Positions 1 through 7,141 of a stretch of DNA of 8,911 bases are shown piece by piece (the stretch's first letter is position 1; every line of letters starts with the position of its first letter). Under the pieces are notes generated by a model. It was not told the DNA's origin. It ran no database searches and saw nothing but the letters and a program-made list of their open reading frames with translations. Origin of the DNA: Gammaproteobacteria bacterium (GTDB lineage Bacteria; Pseudomonadota; Gammaproteobacteria; UBA4575); NCBI GenBank assembly GCA_028281205.1, contig JANQKJ010000062.1, forward strand, positions 1 through 8,911, in the 5' to 3' direction. Position numbers and translations under genes: made by a program.

Positions 1-396
1 ATCCAATTCTTGAACGGCAACTTCACTACCCACTATAAAGGGGCCTTTTTGGCTAACGCCTGAAATTTGCCAATGTGTTAAACTCACATTACTGTTAGTT
101 TCATTGCTATTTTTGTCTGAGCTATTATTAGGAGGTTCTTCTTCTGTAGAATTTGAATCTTCATTTGGATTAATTGATACAGTTTCTAAGGCAGAACTAA
201 CATTTTGCCCCGTATTATCAGAAGTAGATCCGTCAGAAGAACCTCCGCCCCCACAAGCGAAAGAAAAAGTTAATATAAATAGTAACGCTATAGGCCACGT
301 TATCGCTCTTTGGAGCGAACTAATACACATGAAAATAGCGGATCGGTATCTAATTATTCGTCCTACTAGGAGTACAAAAGATATCCTCAATAGCAT
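1..396 (-). CDS. Putative lipoprotein with GVSQKGPFI motif, 5' part only
   Basis: The open frame runs from an ATG at 396 to the window edge without a stop (132 codons), so the C-terminus is missing. A hydrophobic stretch (WPIALLFILTFSFA) ends in Cys followed by GGGGSS, as in many gammaproteobacterial lipoproteins, although Ser at -3 is a poor lipobox. Then comes a low-complexity Ser/Asn/Glu/Asp linker of about 55 residues, then HWQISGVSQKGPFIVGSEV. From memory, similar 'GVxQKGPFIxGS' segments begin a repeat-like domain in large bacterial surface lipoproteins; I cannot name its function. Two in-frame starts exist. The ATG at 396 has a GGAGG seven bases upstream and a promoter-like pair in front, but puts the Cys at residue 48. 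The ATG at 330 gives a normal 25-residue signal peptide but has no visible Shine-Dalgarno. I chose 396 on the ribosome binding site. The gene lies on the same strand as the Rhs operon but is separated by about 360 bases, so it is probably transcribed on its own. Confidence 0.72.
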   Translation of the reverse strand, partial: MLLRISFVLLVGRIIRYRSAIFMCISSLQRAITWPIALLFILTFSFACGGGGSSDGSTSDNTGQNVSSALETVSINPNEDSNSTEEEPPNNSSDKNSNETNSNVSLTHWQISGVSQKGPFIVGSEVAVQELD

Positions 397-403
397 TTCT
401 CCG

Positions 404-408
404 CCTCC
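404..408 (-). promoter_or_regulatory. Ribosome binding site (GGAGG) for the lipoprotein gene
   Basis: On the minus strand GGAGG sits seven bases before the ATG at 396, an ideal spacing. It is the reason for preferring this start over the in-frame ATG at 330, which has nothing similar in front of it. Confidence 0.6.
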
Positions 409-431
409 GTTGCTTTAACACAAAGGCTTAA

Positions 432-460
432 GTAATACTACATTGAAATCAAAATGTGAA
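432..460 (-). promoter_or_regulatory. Candidate sigma-70 promoter of the lipoprotein gene
   Basis: Reading the minus strand, TTCACA (455-460, 5 of 6 against TTGACA) is followed after exactly 17 bases by TATTAC (432-437, 4 of 6 against TATAAT). Initiation would fall near 425, giving a short leader of about 30 bases that contains the GGAGG before the ATG at 396. This fits the longer start of the gene. It is found by eye only, in AT-rich DNA where chance matches are common. Confidence 0.4.
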
Positions 461-755
461 TGGGACAGCGCTAAATTCATGTATAATTAATCCGATTTGG
501 AGAGAATCTAATGCAAAGATGATATACCGTTTAACGAAAAATTCTAATACAAACAGCTACTAAGTATGAACTAAAAACAAAAATACTTCGAAACACTGAT
601 TTTATCTACTCATATTACTTGATTCAAAAAAATTGAGCAAACAACCTTCATTTCAGACTATTTAGACTACCCCATCACGGTCAATCGCTCACTAATAAAT
701 AAAGCCTATTATCTAACACATTATGGACTTAGTTCGTAATCCCAAAAGCTGGCTC
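461..755. other. Gene-free stretch between the LRR gene and the lipoprotein gene
   Basis: I see no coding frame with a plausible start and no RNA gene here. It is very AT-rich. It contains a run of seven A at 626-632, a direct repeat AGACTA (655-660 and 664-669) spaced by three T, and a 6-bp inverted repeat AAGTAT/ATACTT (562-567 and 583-588). None of these amounts to a convincing terminator for the LRR gene or a recognisable operator. Confidence 0.5.
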
Positions 756-1616
756 TTACTCCCCATCAAATTCCTTTACCAAATCATCACTTTTATGGGA
801 GTAACGCTTTCGATAAGCGAAACTTACTTCTTCCAGGTTTAGTTTTTCTAGTGGATGCAAATCGCCGTCTTCAAAAGCAGTGCCGTCAGCACAATTGAGG
901 TATCTCAAGCGATTCAGCGCTGACAAAGGAGATAATGACTTTATAGTTCCACAGTTTTTAAGGCTTAGTTTCTCAAGTGTGTGAATATTGGAAAGCGCGG
1001 AAATATCATATACCTTTTTACATGCTTCAATTTCAAGAATCTTCAGCTTGTTTTCAACAATGTCAGTTAGATCTTCTAACTGCGTACAGTATGATAAACT
1101 CAGATTATCCAATTTATCCAGTTGTGCAATACCTTTCAGTGACGTAATTTTTCTTGACCATAGAGATAATTCTTTTAATTGTTTCATTTCCGCAAGTGGC
1201 AAAAGGTCCTCAAATGGGTATTTATCAATGATCAGTGTCTTGAGGCAGGTAGAATCTAATACACCCTTTACTTGTGGTACCCAGCTTATAAATAAGCGCT
1301 CCAAATTTTTAAATATTTTAAAATCGGGGGCAATTTTAAACTTGCAATCCAGACTTAAGCGCTGCAAGCGAGTAAGTTTGTTTAGCACCGAAAGATCGCG
1401 GATCTGCGTGCAATAAATTTCAATACTTGTCAAAAAATCCAAATTTTTAACAAAATCTATATCAGAATCCGACCACCCCAACACATTGCTAAGTCTTAAA
1501 CAGGTTATGTTTTTTTCCAGTAAAACATCCAAAAAATCTTTATTCCAAGGAGCCTTTAGTAACAAGCAAGGTTTACCAATGTCATCCACTATAGAATATC
1601 GATCTTTAACGTTCAT
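756..1616 (-). CDS. Cytoplasmic leucine-rich-repeat protein, candidate immunity protein
   Basis: A 286-residue protein made almost wholly of leucine-rich repeats. About ten or eleven units of 20-23 residues run from roughly residue 36 to 265, each with an LxxLxL-type strand followed by a short helix (for example LQRLSLD, LKELSLW, LDNLSLS, LEKLSLK). The end is a basic segment, YRKRYSHK. There is no signal peptide or membrane segment, so it should stay in the cytoplasm. The ATG at 1616 is the first possible start because an in-frame TAG lies four codons upstream; no strong Shine-Dalgarno is visible. It begins 36 bases after the stop of the Rhs-toxin gene, so cotranscription is likely. In polymorphic toxin loci the gene directly downstream of the toxin tip usually encodes its immunity protein, and LRR-type immunity proteins are known. 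I infer that role from position and from the predicted cytoplasmic location, which suits protection against a nuclease. LRR proteins bind many partners, so the function is not proven. Confidence 0.85.
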   Translation of the reverse strand: MNVKDRYSIVDDIGKPCLLLKAPWNKDFLDVLLEKNITCLRLSNVLGWSDSDIDFVKNLDFLTSIEIYCTQIRDLSVLNKLTRLQRLSLDCKFKIAPDFKIFKNLERLFISWVPQVKGVLDSTCLKTLIIDKYPFEDLLPLAEMKQLKELSLWSRKITSLKGIAQLDKLDNLSLSYCTQLEDLTDIVENKLKILEIEACKKVYDISALSNIHTLEKLSLKNCGTIKSLSPLSALNRLRYLNCADGTAFEDGDLHPLEKLNLEEVSFAYRKRYSHKSDDLVKEFDGE

Positions 1617-1652
1617 TGGAGAGCTCTAAATACTTATACTTTACTGTAAATA

Positions 1653-2861
1653 TTAAATTCCAGGGATACCAATGTCAATTTCAGGCAGTTCAATATCAAT
1701 ATTAAGTTCATTCGCACGTTGTTGGGTCATTGGATCCCGCTTATTTGTAACTACATCTTGTGCATCTTTCGCCGGACGACCATTTGTCGCCTGTCTGAGC
1801 TCTTTTGTCTCGACAAATTCCCTTTCCGTCTTAGTGCTCCCATCCATACGTTTAAATTTAATGCTATTTATATCTTTCTGCTTGAGTTTTTCTTTCTCAA
1901 AATGTTGTTTTAGCCTTATAAGCCCATCTTTTGCCTGGCCCGTATATTTTTTACCATCTTCTTTAAACTGATAGACTCCTGACCGAATTTTTCTATTTTT
2001 AAGCAGCTGTTTCATGGCCGCCTTGCCAATATTTTTTACCGTTGGGGCAGGAATCCCGGTAAGTTGCTCAAACATTTCTCCGCCACCTTCTTTAAGTAAG
2101 ATTACCGCAAAAACAGCAAGTGGTATTTGCCCGTCAGGATCAACGTATTTGTATGGATTATTGTTAGCGTACGCATAACGATTAAAAGATTTCGGTTCAC
2201 CATTAAATGCAACAGGGTCTGTCGCGTAAAATCTTCCTAATGCTGGGTCATAATAGCGAGATCTCATGTAAGTTAAATCTAAATCTGGTTCTTCAAGATG
2301 GCCGGCATAACCAATCTCCTCGCTTTTATCCTCCTGAGTTTCTCCGAAAGGTTTATAGTGAAATGATTTGACAACATTACCACCTTGGTCAGTTACTAAA
2401 ACCGGCGAGCCTAATACATCAACATGATAATATTGAACACGTTGAGAGCTCGAAAATGTCCCAAGATTAGTTTTCACCCCGCATCGGTCTTGCGCGTTAC
2501 ACGCCATAACAGATACGTTACTCTGCCCCAAGGGAAGCGCTGCTAACAAATAACTACTATTGTTTGTCTGATAATTAACTGAATTGCCATTTTCATCAAT
2601 AACGGTTATTTGGTAATAAGCTGCCGAATCAACAACATCCCAATCCAATTGATAGGTATCTCCTAAGGTACCCTCATTGCTTGACGATACCGTCACATTT
2701 TGCAGTTTTGGTAGAATTGGAATAAACACAGTAATGTCCCCTACATTAATGGGAACAAATAATTGCTTGCCGTTGGCTGCTGAAACTACCGTATGCTGTA
2801 ACAGCAACCCAACTAATAGTAAAAGTTTTGTGATGTGAGTAATTTTATTTTTTATGTCCAT
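1653..2861 (-). CDS. Exported Rhs core protein with C-terminal GIY-YIG-like nuclease toxin
   Basis: A 402-residue protein. Residues 1-29 are a Sec signal peptide (KITHITK, then LLLLVGLLL, cleavage near VVSAA). Residues 52-130 look like a fibronectin-III domain (YQLDWDVVDSAAYYQI, then VSVMACNAQDRCG). Residues 145-244 are the Rhs core-associated domain: YHVDVLGSPV, YKPFGE, YMRSRYYDPALGRF, then NRYAYANNNPYKYVDPDG, where Rhs C-terminal self-cleavage usually occurs. Residues 245-402 are the variable tip. It carries GVY (295-297), YTG (306-308), Arg316, acidic residues Glu347 and Glu351, and NKRDP (373-377), the pattern of GIY-YIG/URI nuclease toxins. I chose the ATG at 2861 because it gives a normal signal peptide and has AGGG 11 bases upstream. 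A TTG at 2891 in the same frame would overlap the preceding gene by 14 bases. The gene follows the large YD-repeat gene by 16 bases and looks like its split-off C-terminal end. The target (DNA or RNA) cannot be read from the sequence. Confidence 0.88.
   Translation of the reverse strand: MDIKNKITHITKLLLLVGLLLQHTVVSAANGKQLFVPINVGDITVFIPILPKLQNVTVSSSNEGTLGDTYQLDWDVVDSAAYYQITVIDENGNSVNYQTNNSSYLLAALPLGQSNVSVMACNAQDRCGVKTNLGTFSSSQRVQYYHVDVLGSPVLVTDQGGNVVKSFHYKPFGETQEDKSEEIGYAGHLEEPDLDLTYMRSRYYDPALGRFYATDPVAFNGEPKSFNRYAYANNNPYKYVDPDGQIPLAVFAVILLKEGGGEMFEQLTGIPAPTVKNIGKAAMKQLLKNRKIRSGVYQFKEDGKKYTGQAKDGLIRLKQHFEKEKLKQKDINSIKFKRMDGSTKTEREFVETKELRQATNGRPAKDAQDVVTNKRDPMTQQRANELNIDIELPEIDIGIPGI
1710..1985 (-). 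other. GIY-YIG/URI-like nuclease domain in the Rhs tip
   Basis: This covers residues 293-384 of the Rhs-tip protein. In order: GVYQF, a turn with Asp-Gly-Lys-Lys, KYTGQA, a helix with Arg316 and His320 (RLKQH), a strand, then REFVETKELR with Glu347/Glu351, and finally TNKRDPMTQQR. The two tyrosines, the helix arginine and a later glutamate are the hallmarks of GIY-YIG active sites, and Rhs-linked members often end in an N-K-x-(N/D)-P segment. All key residues appear present, so it should be active. The assignment rests on motif order alone. Confidence 0.68.
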
Positions 2862-2877
2862 GATAACTTTTACCCTG

Positions 2878-5800
2878 TTAACGACTTTCAACTGTAGTTA
2901 ATAGTTCGCGACCCAGATAGATATAGTCCACATGGTCTCCATTTTTCTTTTGTCGATATATCAAACGACCGCTCTGGTCATAAAGAGAATAGGATGTATT
3001 ACCGCTACTCGTTTTTGATACTCGGTTGCCATTGCCATCGTATTTAAACTGTTTGTTTCCAGCAATAGTGAGTGTATTAGCCGCATCATAAAAGAAGGTA
3101 TTGTTGCCGTTACTTGTGACATTTCCCCGCGCGTCATAACCGAACTGGTAACTCTTAGCTCCCGATACACTCATTAGCCGGTTAAGAGTATCGTAGCTGT
3201 AATGTAGAGATTGAGAACCTAGTTGTTTTTCTAATATATTGCCCGTAGTGTCATATACCAAAGAACCATTTCCCCAATAACCATTTGCCGTAATCAAGCG
3301 ATTAAGGCCATCATAATCTAAATCTAGTGAATAATAATGGTCGATGTTATCGGTAATATAACTAACATTAGAATTCTCATCATAACCATAGATAACGTCA
3401 TATAGATAACTACCATTTAGAGCTAAATACATATTACTTGGCAGCTTTCTGACATCTTGCGTTGAAGAATAAGTAACGCCATTGCCATAGGTTATGTTAG
3501 CCCACGCACCATTACTATGATAAGAAATATCTGATACATAACTACCAATAGATCTAGGCTGCCCCAAAGCATCTGTATTAATCGCTACACTCTTACCTGA
3601 AGGGTAGGTTATGTAATTTTCATAACCGAGAGAATTATACCCTCTTGACACTTGCAATAACTTACCATCCATGTTCAATGTTTCAGAAGTTATCTTATTG
3701 ATAGAATTGTAGGTATAGTTCCATTCGCTCACCGAATTTTTGACTCTAAGAATGTTACCTTCCGGGTCATAACTTCGCTCAAGCACAGATTGATCCGGGT
3801 AAACAGTTTTAATCCAGCGCCCTTGTCTATCATATTCGTATGTTCTCTTTTGATCTGCAGCAACTACACTTCGATCACAGTTGTTATTATTGCTAGCTAG
3901 CCCATGCGCCTCCCACGTCACACCATTGATTTGATTGTAATCGTAGTAACTCCAACCACTCTCAGGACGAAATAACTTGCAAAGACGTTGTTGATCATCG
4001 TAAATATATGTAGATACATACCCCCCTTGGGATACTTCTTCAATGTTACCAAACAAGTTGTATTTTATTTCCGTCGAGCTACCTTCTGGCGACTCAATAA
4101 ACGTCGCCCTTTCGGTTTCTGGTTTTCCATAAGCCTCATAGCTTGTAATTGTCTCATACCCTCTATAGTCTTTAATTGCAATTCTATTGCCATTAAGATA
4201 TCGGTGAGTAGTCGTATTGTTCGTGGTAGTCTCTTGAGTTAAAGAAAGCCGATGCAACTCATCATAATACGTTTTGATACCTTCACTTTCATATTCGTTA
4301 TCCGATACATATGACACGAATGTCGGCTTATTCTCACTGTTAAACCGCATGCTAGTATAAGACTCCGTAAGCAAGTTGAGATCTTTTTTAACTTGTAAAA
4401 TAGGCCTTAAAAACTTATCGTAATAAACAGTTTCCTCAAGGGCTCCCTTGGTAGCGACCTTTTTCATAAAAGCATCAGACCTTCCAGTGGCATAAATATA
4501 CTGAATATTTGTATCATCCCAGGCCGAATCAGCAGGATTGATTGATATGAGACGATTAACAGCATCAAAACTAAAGTCGGTCTTATTACCATTAAAATCA
4601 GTATGAGACAGGATATTTCCAAAGACGTCGACTGTTTGATAAGCCGAGCTATATCCCAGTGGTGAGGTTGCATCAGCAATCCTAACTTCAGTAGGAATGC
4701 CAGCTTTGTAACTTGCATATTCAACCCACATATCATTTGCCTCAAAAGAAACTTTTTTTGGCAAACCATTACTATGGCGATTATAGATATGGTTATTTGC
4801 CACACCAAATAAAAACTCGGTTACTCGATTATAACGGCCGTTATAATTAAAGCGATTTACTTCTGTCCAGTTAACGCCATCATCAGAATAGGAAGTAGAG
4901 CGCGGAATTCCTACCTCGAAGTCGTCAATAAACAAATCATTTTTATTGGTGTAATAGAGATTTTTGGTATACTTTACATCGCTAGAAAAATTATTACTCT
5001 CTTTCTGAATCGTCACTTTTCTATATTGGTTAAACTCTAAATTTTCAGTGTAGTACTCTGAGCCATCCATTAAGGTGGTCACTTTAGTGACTATACTCCG
5101 AACATGACTCGGGTCGTTGAGTGACAGACTCGGATTTAAAATCTCATCTGAAGTACAATGTAATCTAGAATCCCTTTCTACATAATAACCATAGCCTCTA
5201 GCCCCTACATCGCACCACCTATTAGTAATTGGTTCATGCCTATACTTATAATATTCTCCTTTCGTCGGCGTATTATTATATTGCCCATAGATTTCATAAC
5301 TCACCAGATCTCCGTAGAGAAATTCAGCTTGTGGCAAAGTATCGGGTTCTGGTCCTCCATTTATCATCCAATAATAATCATTGCCGTCAGCATACGTGTA
5401 ATGCTCTTTTATTCCTTCGGTAAGATTGATAATTTCCGTTACTCTGTGGCGAAAATTATGGCCTTTAGGGCTTTCACCATTAAAGAATGGATCATTAAGA
5501 AGTCCTTCACTATCAAAATAAGTCTGACCATAATAATTATATTCCCAAGTGGTGCTAGTTATATCTGCTGTACCTGTCGGGCTATACCAGACTTTTTTTT
5601 CATCTAACATGGCGAAGATCGCAGTCCCTAGTCCGAAATCATCATATCCAATACTATTTTCATAGTCGCCCCAGCAATTATTACCACCTATTGGATGTAA
5701 TTTTACATGACGCCCCATGCAAGTGGTGTCGATCTCAAAAGTATAACGGACTAGTGGTCCATCTGGATGAAACATATAAAACTCAATAATTTTGCCTATA

Positions 5801-6912
5801 GTTTCGTGAGTCGAATTTGTTCTAAAATGACTGCCGGGATTTTGTTTCCAACCATCCCACCAGAAATCATACATATCCAAGCTATCAAACCCCGAATAAA
5901 CAAAGTTGTAGCTTTTTCCATCAGGCCGCGTTACTTTACTCAAAAACTTCCTGAGTGCTAAAACATTTGGTCCCTCACTATGGATACCGATTCTATCCCC
6001 ATATTCATAAGTCCAGGTCCTCCCCCCTGCTACAGCTCGGGTGATGTTTTCGTTACCATTATCTCGATAAAATAGAATTTCCCGACCATCACTTGAATGA
6101 ATTCTGCCGGCGGGACCAAACACGTTCTCATACTTTACCCAATTGCCATGCTTATCTGTCACCTTTGTTGCATAAAGCCCCCCTTGCGCGGGTATAGTCT
6201 GATAAGCACTAGGCAAGTAAGCCGATACTCTATCGTCGTTATCGAATAAATAGGTATCTCCGTCCGGAGACTGAATGAGCATTTCAAACTTACCATTGTT
6301 GTAAGGATCACAGTAAGCGAACCAATGTTCTTCTGTAACATAGTCTACACCGGGAGGATATAAATGCTCATTATCCGGATGTAGAAATCTCAGTTTCAAT
6401 GTTTTCCCATTAACCTGCAATGTTAAGGGGGGTATAATTATCCTGATATTATAAGCGGAGGGGCCAAGACTAAATGTTGCTGTAGTACGATGTGTTTGCT
6501 TGTCGCCACAATATTCATCAAATCTTTCATCGTACGCTTCTGGGATCATGGGGATATCTAACCGCCAATCACCTAATAGATGCTGTTGCATGCGAGGATC
6601 ACCCCATTTGCCTTCTGAGAAGCCGGATAGCATAGGTCTTCTGATCCGAGAGAATTTTACCGGCAGGTCAAAATTTCCAGGTAAATCTATATCAGTTTGA
6701 ATAAAGGTCATAGTTCCAGTAAATGGATCAAAAAATTCTCCCAACATTTTTGTATCTATTGGTTTTTCGGAGCGCTCATATTTATCAAATAGTTGTAGAG
6801 AATCTATCAGTGTTTGTTCTTCACTTTGAAAGGCAAAACTCAAGGTAGGCAACAGTGTGATTAAGGCTAATACCCAATACAGCTTCCTGCTAATAGCTTT
6901 AAAACTAAGCAT
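2878..6912 (-). CDS. Large exported YD-repeat (Rhs family) shell protein lacking the core end
   Basis: A 1344-residue protein with a Sec signal peptide (basic ISRK, then LYWVLALITLLPTLSFA, cleavage near residue 27). Residues about 30-750 form a long N-terminal region without classic repeats (DPFTGTMTF, LPGNFDLPVKFSR, GDWRLDIPMI, TDKHGNWVKYEN), of the kind seen in secreted gammaproteobacterial YD-repeat proteins. Residues about 755-1330 hold many YD repeats (FDAVNRL, YDELHRL, YEYDRQGRW, YDGLNRLI, YDTLNRL, YDARGN, YDGNGNR). In known Rhs proteins such repeats wind into a hollow beta-shell around the toxin. The protein stops after DYIYLGRELLTTVESR, where others continue into the core domain; that domain sits in the next gene. 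The start at 6912 has AGAGGT six bases upstream. A complete Rhs protein would normally be one chain, so this is either a natural two-part system or an old gene split. No VgrG, PAAR or other type VI signature is visible. Confidence 0.92.
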   Translation of the reverse strand: MLSFKAISRKLYWVLALITLLPTLSFAFQSEEQTLIDSLQLFDKYERSEKPIDTKMLGEFFDPFTGTMTFIQTDIDLPGNFDLPVKFSRIRRPMLSGFSEGKWGDPRMQQHLLGDWRLDIPMIPEAYDERFDEYCGDKQTHRTTATFSLGPSAYNIRIIIPPLTLQVNGKTLKLRFLHPDNEHLYPPGVDYVTEEHWFAYCDPYNNGKFEMLIQSPDGDTYLFDNDDRVSAYLPSAYQTIPAQGGLYATKVTDKHGNWVKYENVFGPAGRIHSSDGREILFYRDNGNENITRAVAGGRTWTYEYGDRIGIHSEGPNVLALRKFLSKVTRPDGKSYNFVYSGFDSLDMYDFWWDGWKQNPGSHFRTNSTHETIGKIIEFYMFHPDGPLVRYTFEIDTTCMGRHVKLHPIGGNNCWGDYENSIGYDDFGLGTAIFAMLDEKKVWYSPTGTADITSTTWEYNYYGQTYFDSEGLLNDPFFNGESPKGHNFRHRVTEIINLTEGIKEHYTYADGNDYYWMINGGPEPDTLPQAEFLYGDLVSYEIYGQYNNTPTKGEYYKYRHEPITNRWCDVGARGYGYYVERDSRLHCTSDEILNPSLSLNDPSHVRSIVTKVTTLMDGSEYYTENLEFNQYRKVTIQKESNNFSSDVKYTKNLYYTNKNDLFIDDFEVGIPRSTSYSDDGVNWTEVNRFNYNGRYNRVTEFLFGVANNHIYNRHSNGLPKKVSFEANDMWVEYASYKAGIPTEVRIADATSPLGYSSAYQTVDVFGNILSHTDFNGNKTDFSFDAVNRLISINPADSAWDDTNIQYIYATGRSDAFMKKVATKGALEETVYYDKFLRPILQVKKDLNLLTESYTSMRFNSENKPTFVSYVSDNEYESEGIKTYYDELHRLSLTQETTTNNTTTHRYLNGNRIAIKDYRGYETITSYEAYGKPETERATFIESPEGSSTEIKYNLFGNIEEVSQGGYVSTYIYDDQQRLCKLFRPESGWSYYDYNQINGVTWEAHGLASNNNNCDRSVVAADQKRTYEYDRQGRWIKTVYPDQSVLERSYDPEGNILRVKNSVSEWNYTYNSINKITSETLNMDGKLLQVSRGYNSLGYENYITYPSGKSVAINTDALGQPRSIGSYVSDISYHSNGAWANITYGNGVTYSSTQDVRKLPSNMYLALNGSYLYDVIYGYDENSNVSYITDNIDHYYSLDLDYDGLNRLITANGYWGNGSLVYDTTGNILEKQLGSQSLHYSYDTLNRLMSVSGAKSYQFGYDARGNVTSNGNNTFFYDAANTLTIAGNKQFKYDGNGNRVSKTSSGNTSYSLYDQSGRLIYRQKKNGDHVDYIYLGRELLTTVESR

Positions 6913-6918
6913 AGATAG

Positions 6919-6962
6919 ACCTCTATTTTAGTAATTATAAAAGCATTAAAAATTCATACTAA
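6919..6962 (-). promoter_or_regulatory. Ribosome binding site and candidate promoter of the Rhs operon
   Basis: AGAGGT (6919-6924) lies six bases before the ATG at 6912 and is convincing as a ribosome binding site. Upstream, TATAAT at 6934-6939 is a perfect -10 match, but the hexamer 17 bases before it (TTAGTA, 6957-6962) is a poor -35, and the initiation point would leave a leader of only about 15 bases. The ribosome site is well supported; the promoter is tentative in such AT-rich DNA. Confidence 0.4.
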
Positions 6963-7083
6963 TGTTCTTGAATCCCTATTAACTAATTAGGCATTAATAT
7001 TTTAGGTATTCTGCATTACCATCTATCATATGTGATTCTGGATAAAACCAATATCCATCTTTAGTTAGAAATTCAATTCAAAA

Positions 7084-7115
7084 AAATAAAAAGATCACGA
7101 AACAGCTTTTTATTT
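7084..7115 (-). terminator. AT-rich stem-loop, possible terminator
   Basis: A perfect 10-bp inverted repeat AAATAAAAAG / CTTTTTATTT (7084-7093 and 7106-7115) with a 12-base loop. Read on the minus strand the second arm runs on into more T, which looks terminator-like, and it lies 26 bases after the end of the LRR remnant. The stem has a single G-C pair, so it would be weak. Confidence 0.3.
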
Positions 7116-7141
7116 CATAGCTAAACCGTTCCCCCCTCATG

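Noticed and set aside
104..418. Plus-strand open frame of 104 codons at the left edge
   Set aside because: It lies antisense to the lipoprotein gene, whose signal peptide, ribosome binding site and QKGPFI motif are far better supported; the plus-strand product looks like nothing known.
620..640. A7/T7 run as terminator of the LRR gene
   Set aside because: No stable GC stem precedes the T run on the minus strand; only a 3-bp pairing is visible.
988..1416. Plus-strand frame of 142 codons opposite the LRR gene
   Set aside because: It is the complement of regular leucine-rich repeats and has no ribosome binding site or domain.
4464..4808. Minus-strand frame of 114 codons inside the large Rhs gene
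   Set aside because: It lies in another frame of a clearly coding YD-repeat region; its hydrophobic product is an artefact of that codon pattern.
2878..6912. Type VI secretion effector
   Set aside because: The N-terminus is a Sec signal peptide rather than a PAAR or VgrG-binding domain, and no type VI gene is in the window.
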